This document shows, in pieces, positions 6,387-11,246 of a stretch of DNA of 11,246 nucleotides. This DNA is from Ignavibacteriota bacterium (GTDB taxonomy: Bacteria > Bacteroidota > Ignavibacteria > Tepidaquicellales > Tepidaquicellaceae). Position numbers and translations under genes: made by a program. Below the pieces are notes generated by a model. That model saw only the letters and a list, made by a program, of their open reading frames with translations. It was not told where the DNA came from and did not search any database. The stretch is from positions 1-11,246 of the forward strand of contig PMIW01000136.1 in assembly GCA_003158365.1 (NCBI GenBank), in the 5' to 3' direction. Positions within the stretch are counted from its first letter, which is position 1, and every line of letters begins with the position of its first letter.

Positions 6387-7167
6387 ACACGAGCAGAAAT
6401 ATTTGAGGATGACACTGAACGAGCGGATACAGCATTTCCTTTTGTTATCCAGTTTCATAATACTTGTTTCAACAGGATTTGCGCTGAAATATCCCGAAGC
6501 AGTTTGGGTAATGTGGTTTCGCTGGATATTCGGTGAATATGCATTCGAAATCAGAGGAATTGTTCACCGAGTTGCTGCAGTCGTTATGACAGCAGATTCA
6601 ATTTATCATATATTATATGTCTCTTTCACAAAACGGGGCAGAAAACTAATCGTCGATCTCTGGTTCTATAAAAAAGATATAGCGGATTTAACAGGCACAC
6701 TAAAATATTATTTCGGTAAAGAAGATTCCAAACCAAGATACGGAAGATTCAGTTACATTGAAAAATCTGAATACTGGGCTTTAGTTTGGGGCAACTTAGT
6801 TATGGGTGCAACAGGTGTAGTACTCTGGTTTAATAACACTTTTCTTCCCGTTATCTCAAGTATCGGTATGGAAGTTGCAACAGCAATTCATTTTTACGAA
6901 GCAATACTTGCCTCGCTTGCAATCGTTACCTGGCATTTTTATTTTGTAATTTACAATCCCGATGTATATCCTATAAATAAAGCTTTTATTACGGGATTTC
7001 TGACAAGAGAGGAAATGGAGCACGAACATCCTCTTGAACTTGAAGAAATGGAAAAGCCGGATTCCGGCTCAAAAAAACCTGATGATACGAAAGAAAAAGT
7101 GAATACTGTTGCGGGAACTGATAACGAAATATCTGAAAACACAGAAAAAGATACGGAAATAAAGTAA
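6367..7167 (+). CDS. Di-heme membrane cytochrome b (FdnI/HydC-like quinol oxidoreductase subunit)
   Basis: This 266-residue protein has four predicted membrane helices (about 23-42, 64-86, 136-156, 170-196) and the histidine pattern of FdnI/HydC-type cytochromes b: H23 in helix 1, H67 (also H81) in helix 2, and H175 and H190 in helix 4. In E. coli FdnI the equivalent four histidines bind two b hemes. The protein should exchange electrons between the quinone pool and the 19-heme partner encoded just upstream, whose gene it overlaps by 20 bases. Residues 214-266 form a charged, Glu/Lys-rich, probably disordered tail. The start at 6367 gives MEKMTSK; the ATG at 6376 is an equal alternative. No hydrogenase, formate dehydrogenase or thiosulfate reductase catalytic gene lies alongside, so the multiheme protein is the most likely partner. 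Confidence 0.88.
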   Translation: MEKMTSKHEQKYLRMTLNERIQHFLLLSSFIILVSTGFALKYPEAVWVMWFRWIFGEYAFEIRGIVHRVAAVVMTADSIYHILYVSFTKRGRKLIVDLWFYKKDIADLTGTLKYYFGKEDSKPRYGRFSYIEKSEYWALVWGNLVMGATGVVLWFNNTFLPVISSIGMEVATAIHFYEAILASLAIVTWHFYFVIYNPDVYPINKAFITGFLTREEMEHEHPLELEEMEKPDSGSKKPDDTKEKVNTVAGTDNEISENTEKDTEIK

Positions 7168-7192
7168 ATAGCATCATAATTTTTATTACGTC

Positions 7193-7227
7193 TTTTTAAC
7201 AATTACTATTATATAAATTGTTAAAAA
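7193..7227. repeat. AT-rich inverted repeat between operon genes
   Basis: Bases 7193-7204 (TTTTTAACAATT) and 7216-7227 (AATTGTTAAAAA) form a perfect 12-bp inverted repeat around an 11-base loop, within the 99-base gap between the cytochrome b and NapC/NirT genes. Only one pair is G:C and no T-run follows directly. A strong terminator is therefore unlikely; a protein-binding dyad, an RNA-processing site or weak attenuation is possible. Confidence 0.5.
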
Positions 7228-7266
7228 TTATTATTATATTACGAAACACTAACTTAAATTACAGTT

Positions 7267-9297
7267 ATGGATAATCCGGAGCCCGGGAAAAAGAAAAGAA
7301 GATTCTTTAAAAATGTTTTTGGATTTAAAAGATTTCTTTTATTTACGGGAATTTATATTGTATTATTTTTAATAGTCTTGACCGGTGCCGCAGAATATAC
7401 TTCAAGACCAAGTTTCTGCCCGACCTGCCATTATATGGAAACTTTTTATCAGAGCTGGAGGATATCTGCACATAATAAAGTCGATTGTGTCGAATGCCAT
7501 TTCGAACCCGGTCTTACCGGTGTAATAAAAGGTAAACTCAACGGGCTTGTTCAGATTGTAAGCTATGTTTCATCTTCATACAAGAAAAGAAAACCATGGG
7601 CTGAAATACCGGATAATACTTGTGCACGCTCGGGCTGCCATGAAAGACAGGCTATCCAGGATACAACATACGAATTTAAAGGAATTGCATTTAACCATAA
7701 ACATCACCTTCAGGAACTAAGAAGGGGCAAGACGTTGAAATGTACAAGCTGCCACTCGCAGATTGTTCAGGGTACTCATATCGAAGTGACAGAAACTACA
7801 TGTTTCAATTGTCACTTTAAAAAATCGACCGACCCGGAACACAAATATGATAAGCTTTCAAACTGCACAACATGTCACGACTGGAAGTCAAAGACAAAAG
7901 AGCAGATGGCAAATTTCAGATATGACCATTCTAATGTAGTTCAAAACAGTATTAGTTGTTACAGCTGTCATACAAATACTGTCGCGGGGAACGGAGAAGT
8001 CGGAAAAGAAAGATGCTTCCAGTGCCACTTCGAAACTGAAAGACTAGAAAAATATGATGACACTGAATTCATGCATAAAACTCACATTACAAAGCACAGT
8101 TTAAGATGTTTTAACTGTCATACAAGCATTCAGCATAAAATTCAGAAGATGGACCCTCAAAGTCCGCCTGATTGTGTAAGCTGTCATTCAAATTCACACA
8201 GTGCGCAGGTTAATTTATTTACAGGAGAAGGAGGTTTCAATACAGAAAAGACACCAAGCGTTATGTTCTTAAACGGAATAAACTGCAAGGGATGCCATAT
8301 TTTCCATGAAACAAGTAAAAATGATATCAGTACATCAAAATCCAAAGGCAGTTCCTGTGAAACTTGTCACGGTAAAGGTTATGATAAACTTGTTGACCAG
8401 TGGAAAAGCGCTTCGGAAAAAAGATTAAAAGAAATTTATTCGATTTACAATATTGCATCTGCCCAGGTAAAAAATTCAAAAGCAAATAATAAAGCTGATG
8501 CGGAAAAATTAATGACTGATGCTTATCACAATATCAGAATAGTGGAAGTCGGTAAGAGTGTACATAACATACAGTTCGCAGATAAACTGCTTTCGGCAGG
8601 TTATGACTTAATGAAGCAGGCTTTAAATATTATCGGCTCAAGCTCAAAACTTCCCGTATTTAAATCGAGTGCGGAATTTATTCCGAATGAGTGTTATAAC
8701 TGTCACTCGGGTATTCAGGAAATTTCAGTGAGAAAATTCGATATGAATTTTTCCCATAATTTACATATTGTTAAGGAAAAAGTACCGTGCGACAAATGCC
8801 ATTCGAACGCAAATAAACACGGAGAGCTGATTGTAAACAAGCAGAACTGCAATAACTGCCATCATGCTTCCAATAAGACCAACGATGCCTGCGCAAAATG
8901 CCACGGATTTCAGACACAGGTATACAACGGAAGTTATTTAAATAAAAACCAGCCCGACTTAATGAAACAGGGCGGAGTAGGTTGCATCGATTGTCATGTT
9001 AATGCGGATCTGCTTATAAAACCCGACAATAAAATATGTCTGAAATGCCATGAAAAAGGATACGAACAGCAAATGGAAGACTGGAAAAAAGATGTTAAAA
9101 CTCTACTGTCTGAAACCAATTCTTTGCTTAATGAGTTAAAAGGTGCAGGGCTGAATACTGACCTGCAAAATGAAGTGAATGAAATCAGAAAAAATGTAAA
9201 TCAAATAAACTCTTATCCAAGTATATATGTTCATAATTATGACTTACTTAGCACGTATCTAGCAGAAAAGAAGAAAAAATTACAGAGTTTTAGATAA
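7267..9297 (+). CDS. NapC/NirT-type 18-heme cytochrome c
   Basis: This 676-residue protein has a basic N-terminus, one membrane helix (about 22-44) and then a NapC/NirT/NrfH-like start: CPTCHYM at 51-57, W64..S67.H69 and CVECH at 74-78. This part normally takes electrons from quinol. The periplasmic remainder gives 17 CXXCH sites in all (C51, C74, C160, C179, C200, C231, C250, C281, C303, C340, C364, C476, C508, C528, C542, C573, C591) plus one CX4CH (C119-H125). Two alpha-helical segments without hemes (about 372-460 and 598-672) begin alike (CHGKGYDKLVDQWK and CHEKGYEQQMEDWK) and each contain a VHN motif (432-434, 655-657), which suggests an internal duplication. In role it recalls Geobacter ImcH, but it is larger and has more hemes. 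It is probably in the operon, 99 bases after cytochrome b and 63 before the tetraheme gene. The ATG at 7267 sits directly before the basic stretch and anchor. Confidence 0.9.
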   Translation: MDNPEPGKKKRRFFKNVFGFKRFLLFTGIYIVLFLIVLTGAAEYTSRPSFCPTCHYMETFYQSWRISAHNKVDCVECHFEPGLTGVIKGKLNGLVQIVSYVSSSYKKRKPWAEIPDNTCARSGCHERQAIQDTTYEFKGIAFNHKHHLQELRRGKTLKCTSCHSQIVQGTHIEVTETTCFNCHFKKSTDPEHKYDKLSNCTTCHDWKSKTKEQMANFRYDHSNVVQNSISCYSCHTNTVAGNGEVGKERCFQCHFETERLEKYDDTEFMHKTHITKHSLRCFNCHTSIQHKIQKMDPQSPPDCVSCHSNSHSAQVNLFTGEGGFNTEKTPSVMFLNGINCKGCHIFHETSKNDISTSKSKGSSCETCHGKGYDKLVDQWKSASEKRLKEIYSIYNIASAQVKNSKANNKADAEKLMTDAYHNIRIVEVGKSVHNIQFADKLLSAGYDLMKQALNIIGSSSKLPVFKSSAEFIPNECYNCHSGIQEISVRKFDMNFSHNLHIVKEKVPCDKCHSNANKHGELIVNKQNCNNCHHASNKTNDACAKCHGFQTQVYNGSYLNKNQPDLMKQGGVGCIDCHVNADLLIKPDNKICLKCHEKGYEQQMEDWKKDVKTLLSETNSLLNELKGAGLNTDLQNEVNEIRKNVNQINSYPSIYVHNYDLLSTYLAEKKKKLQSFR

Positions 9298-9360
9298 GCT
9301 TTAAAAATATGTTTTTTAAAATTATTATTATTATATTTACAAAAAATTAAAAAAATAACT

Positions 9361-9924
9361 ATGAAAAAGAAAGCTCTAATTACAGGAATGGTTCTTGTCC
9401 TCGTATCAATGGTCGTGTTTTCTTCTACATCTGTTAGTTCCAAGAATACCGCAAGTTTTAAATATGTCGGTGTAAGCAAGTGCCAGACTTGCCATAAAAC
9501 AGATGCTCAGGGTAAGCAGTTTGACATTTGGCAAAATTCAAAGCACTCTCAGGCATGGAAAACCCTGCAGACAGATGCAGCGGATAAACTTGCAAAGGAT
9601 AAAGGGTTTTCGACTAAAGCTGCAGAAACACCGCAGTGCATAAAATGCCACGTGCTCGGCAAGGATATCGTACCTGATGAACTCGCCGATTCTTTTGTTA
9701 AGGAAGACGGTGTTCAGTGCGAAACCTGCCACGGACCCGGCTCAGAATACAAAGCAATGTCTGTGATGAAGGACAGGCAAAAAGCAATTGATAACGGGTT
9801 AATAATTGCAAGTGATAAAGCTCAGCTTTGCATCACCTGTCATAACCCGGAAAGCCCATCATACAAAGAATTCAAATTCGATGAATATTGGGACAAGATT
9901 AAACATTACAAACCGAAAAATTAA
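9361..9924 (+). CDS. Periplasmic tetraheme cytochrome c (c554 family)
   Basis: This 187-residue protein has a signal peptide (about 1-27) and four CXXCH sites (C41, C93, C120, C157). The KYVGVSKCQTCH start, the W57..S60.H62..AW66 segment and the CETCHGPGSEY block at 120-130 are typical of the cytochrome c554/c-prime family. It most likely acts as a soluble periplasmic shuttle between the inner-membrane cytochromes encoded upstream and an outer-membrane or surface acceptor. The same CXSCHGPGSE pattern occurs in the T9SS cytochrome at 201-2276, which suggests a shared c554-like fold there. It is the last gene before a strong terminator. The 63-base upstream gap is AT-rich with no clear promoter or Shine-Dalgarno site. 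Confidence 0.9.
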   Translation: MKKKALITGMVLVLVSMVVFSSTSVSSKNTASFKYVGVSKCQTCHKTDAQGKQFDIWQNSKHSQAWKTLQTDAADKLAKDKGFSTKAAETPQCIKCHVLGKDIVPDELADSFVKEDGVQCETCHGPGSEYKAMSVMKDRQKAIDNGLIIASDKAQLCITCHNPESPSYKEFKFDEYWDKIKHYKPKN

Positions 9925-9937
9925 TTTTTTTGATTTA

Positions 9938-9968
9938 CTCATCCCCGGCCTGCGGGTACGGGGATGAG
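9938..9968 (+). terminator. Strong terminator ending the cytochrome operon
   Basis: A perfect 10-bp stem pairs 9938-9947 (CTCATCCCCG) with 9959-9968, with two more possible G:C pairs in the loop. AATTTGTTTTTT follows. It lies 14 bases after the tetraheme gene stop and separates the operon from the beta-barrel gene. Confidence 0.9.
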
Positions 9969-10005
9969 AATTTGTTTTTTAAATAAATATTTATATCTTT
10001 TATTA

Positions 10006-10048
10006 TTCCCGGTTTTTTCTTTCGGAGGAGAATAAAATCTTCCGGGAA
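10006..10048 (+). other. Hairpin carrying a GGAGGAGAA element in its loop
   Basis: Bases 10006-10012 (TTCCCGG) pair with 10042-10048 (CCGGGAA). The 29-base loop holds CGGAGGAGAATAAAA (10023-10037), which matches 13 of 15 bases of the elements at 148-162 and 2473-2487. No start codon follows at ribosome-binding distance; the next gene starts 100 bases on. Here the motif is inside the hairpin rather than after it. A leader-RNA structure is possible. Confidence 0.45.
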
Positions 10049-10137
10049 AAATAATTTTCATCTCATTTCTTTTTTCTTATTAAAAGATGAAATGATTATA
10101 GTCACTATTTTTTTCATTAAGCATAAAACATATTTTT

Positions 10138-11246
10138 ATGAAAAAGTATTTTACCGCTTTTCTTGTAATCTTGTTTCTGCTATCAGCTTCATACATCAGG
10201 TCACAGACTATTAATGCCAGGTTCAGCACTTATTTTTATACCTGGAACAGGCTGGATTCTGTAACCGCGAGCGGTTCGGAAACATACACTAATCATTTGC
10301 AGGGATACCAGAATTTATTGTTTGACGTTTCGTCAAAGAAATGGTCATTCAATACTTTCCTGCAGACCGACGAAGATGTTGTTAATAAAATCGGCAGAGG
10401 TTTTGGTTACCGCTTTTACAATCTTTATGTTAAAGGTTCAAACCTCTTCGACAATCTTCTGGATTTAAGAATCGGAAGGCAATTCGTCGCTGCTGGAGTG
10501 TACAAAGGTAATACTGACGGGCTATATATGAAACTGAAACTCGGGAATAACAAGGAGTACCAGGTTATCGCCTACGGCGGTGAACTTACGCCCCTGACTT
10601 ATGAATTCGGCAAGTATCCCAAACTTCAGGATAACTATACATTCGGAGGACAGTTTCTTTACTACGGTGTGAGGAATCTGATGCTCGGATTAAGTTATTC
10701 CATGAAAAACAGAAAACCTGATTCATATTATGCACTAAGGGCTGACAGTCTTTTTAATGCAAACGAAGTTCTGATTGAAACAGATTCAAAAGCTGACCAG
10801 CTTGCAGGACTCGATTTTAATTATTCTTTTTTGAATAAGCATAATTTCTACGGTAAAGCTTATTTCGATGTTAACAGACAAAAGTTTTCACTCGGTGAAT
10901 TCAACACAAGCATTCTGGTAAACAAAAATATAAGATTTTCAGCCGACTTCACATACAGGGAACCCCAGATAAGCTATAATACAATATTCTGGGTATTCAC
11001 ACATTCCACAAATAAGGAATTGGAAGGAGGTTTGGATTACCTGTTCGATTGCGGAATTAATGTCTACGGAAGAGTAGGAAATGTTTTTTACGACGGTGAT
11101 AATTCATTGAAACTGCAATTCGGGGTTTCACATTCTTCCTATGGAATTTCGTTTATTAAATATTCGGGATATTCCGGAGCGTCTGACGGCGTCAATGCAT
11201 ATCTTTCTCACGAACTGATAAAATCGAAATTAATTCTTTCGAGCAA
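10138..11246 (+). CDS. Outer-membrane beta-barrel protein (partial, runs off the window)
   Basis: The frame opens with ATG at 10138 and stays open to the window end: 369 full codons, C-terminus missing. It begins with a signal peptide (about 1-23, ending SYIRSQ). The rest shows short alternating hydrophobic and polar strands rich in Tyr, Phe and Gly (for example FSTYFYTW near 29, FGYRFYNLYVKG, LDLRIGRQF, FGGQFLYYGV), typical of a transmembrane barrel. No heme site is visible. Lying directly after the cytochrome operon but behind a terminator, it could be the porin of a porin-cytochrome conduit, with a role like MtrB/OmbB. I see no sequence motif that proves this. An ordinary substrate porin or structural barrel is the alternative. 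Confidence 0.75.
   Translation, partial: MKKYFTAFLVILFLLSASYIRSQTINARFSTYFYTWNRLDSVTASGSETYTNHLQGYQNLLFDVSSKKWSFNTFLQTDEDVVNKIGRGFGYRFYNLYVKGSNLFDNLLDLRIGRQFVAAGVYKGNTDGLYMKLKLGNNKEYQVIAYGGELTPLTYEFGKYPKLQDNYTFGGQFLYYGVRNLMLGLSYSMKNRKPDSYYALRADSLFNANEVLIETDSKADQLAGLDFNYSFLNKHNFYGKAYFDVNRQKFSLGEFNTSILVNKNIRFSADFTYREPQISYNTIFWVFTHSTNKELEGGLDYLFDCGINVYGRVGNVFYDGDNSLKLQFGVSHSSYGISFIKYSGYSGASDGVNAYLSHELIKSKLILSS

Noticed and set aside
7267..9297. NrfH quinol dehydrogenase identity for the 18-heme protein
   Set aside because: The N-terminus, including CPTCHYM, is NrfH-like, but NrfH is a small four-heme protein and no nrfA is adjacent.
9300..9320. TTTAAAAA/TTTTTAAA hairpin after the NapC/NirT gene
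   Set aside because: It has eight A:T pairs only and no G:C, likely a by-product of the AT-rich spacer; read-through into the tetraheme gene is expected.
10056..10092. Inverted repeat TTTCATCT..AGATGAAA before the beta-barrel gene
   Set aside because: Eight pairs around a 21-base loop, with a competing pairing of CATTTC and GAAATG. Too weak to support as a riboswitch or operator.
11004..11010. TTCCACA half-site like the activator palindrome
   Set aside because: It lies inside the beta-barrel coding sequence, has no partner arm and no nearby -24/-12 promoter.
1..11246. Mobile elements, CRISPR arrays, tRNA or rRNA genes
   Set aside because: No transposase or integrase frame, regularly spaced direct repeats, tRNA cloverleaf or rRNA segment was recognised on either strand.

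Overview
The window is AT-rich and comes from a Bacteroidota/Chlorobi-group bacterium, most likely of the Ignavibacteria lineage. The main evidence is a type IX secretion (T9SS) C-terminal sorting domain with the YPNPFNPSTKI signature and the general lack of Shine-Dalgarno sites at gene starts. Related FCB phyla use the same sorting signature, so this placement is an inference. The theme is respiratory electron transfer out of the cell through multiheme c-type cytochromes. Four cytochrome genes carry 48 CXXCH and 2 CX4CH heme sites, and a separate membrane cytochrome b is present.

Layout. 1-200: non-coding, with a strong bidirectional terminator. 201-2276 (minus): a secreted nine-heme cytochrome with a PKD-like N-terminus and a T9SS tail. 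2277-2641: divergent regulatory region with a possible sigma-54 promoter, two sites resembling the palindrome at 3998, and a hairpin-plus-AGGAGGAGAA element. 2642-3997 (plus): NtrC-family sigma-54 activator. 3998-4099: a perfect-arm palindrome and a very good -24/-12 sigma-54 promoter. 4100-9924 (plus): a probable operon of a Cys-rich pseudo-receiver, a 19-heme membrane-anchored cytochrome, a four-helix cytochrome b, an 18-heme NapC/NirT-type cytochrome and a tetraheme c554-type cytochrome, closed by a strong terminator at 9938-9968. 10138-end: an outer-membrane beta-barrel protein cut by the window edge.

How they may work together (inference). Cytochrome b plus the 19-heme protein would form a quinol-oxidising module, like a split version of Geobacter CbcL. 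The NapC/NirT protein would be a second quinol oxidase, comparable in role to ImcH. The tetraheme protein would shuttle electrons in the periplasm, the beta-barrel might house an outer-membrane conduit, and the T9SS cytochrome would sit on the surface or be released. The regulator between the two divergent transcription units has look-alike binding sites about 83 bp upstream of candidate sigma-54 start sites on both sides, which suggests one signal switches on the whole chain. No cognate histidine kinase is in the window.
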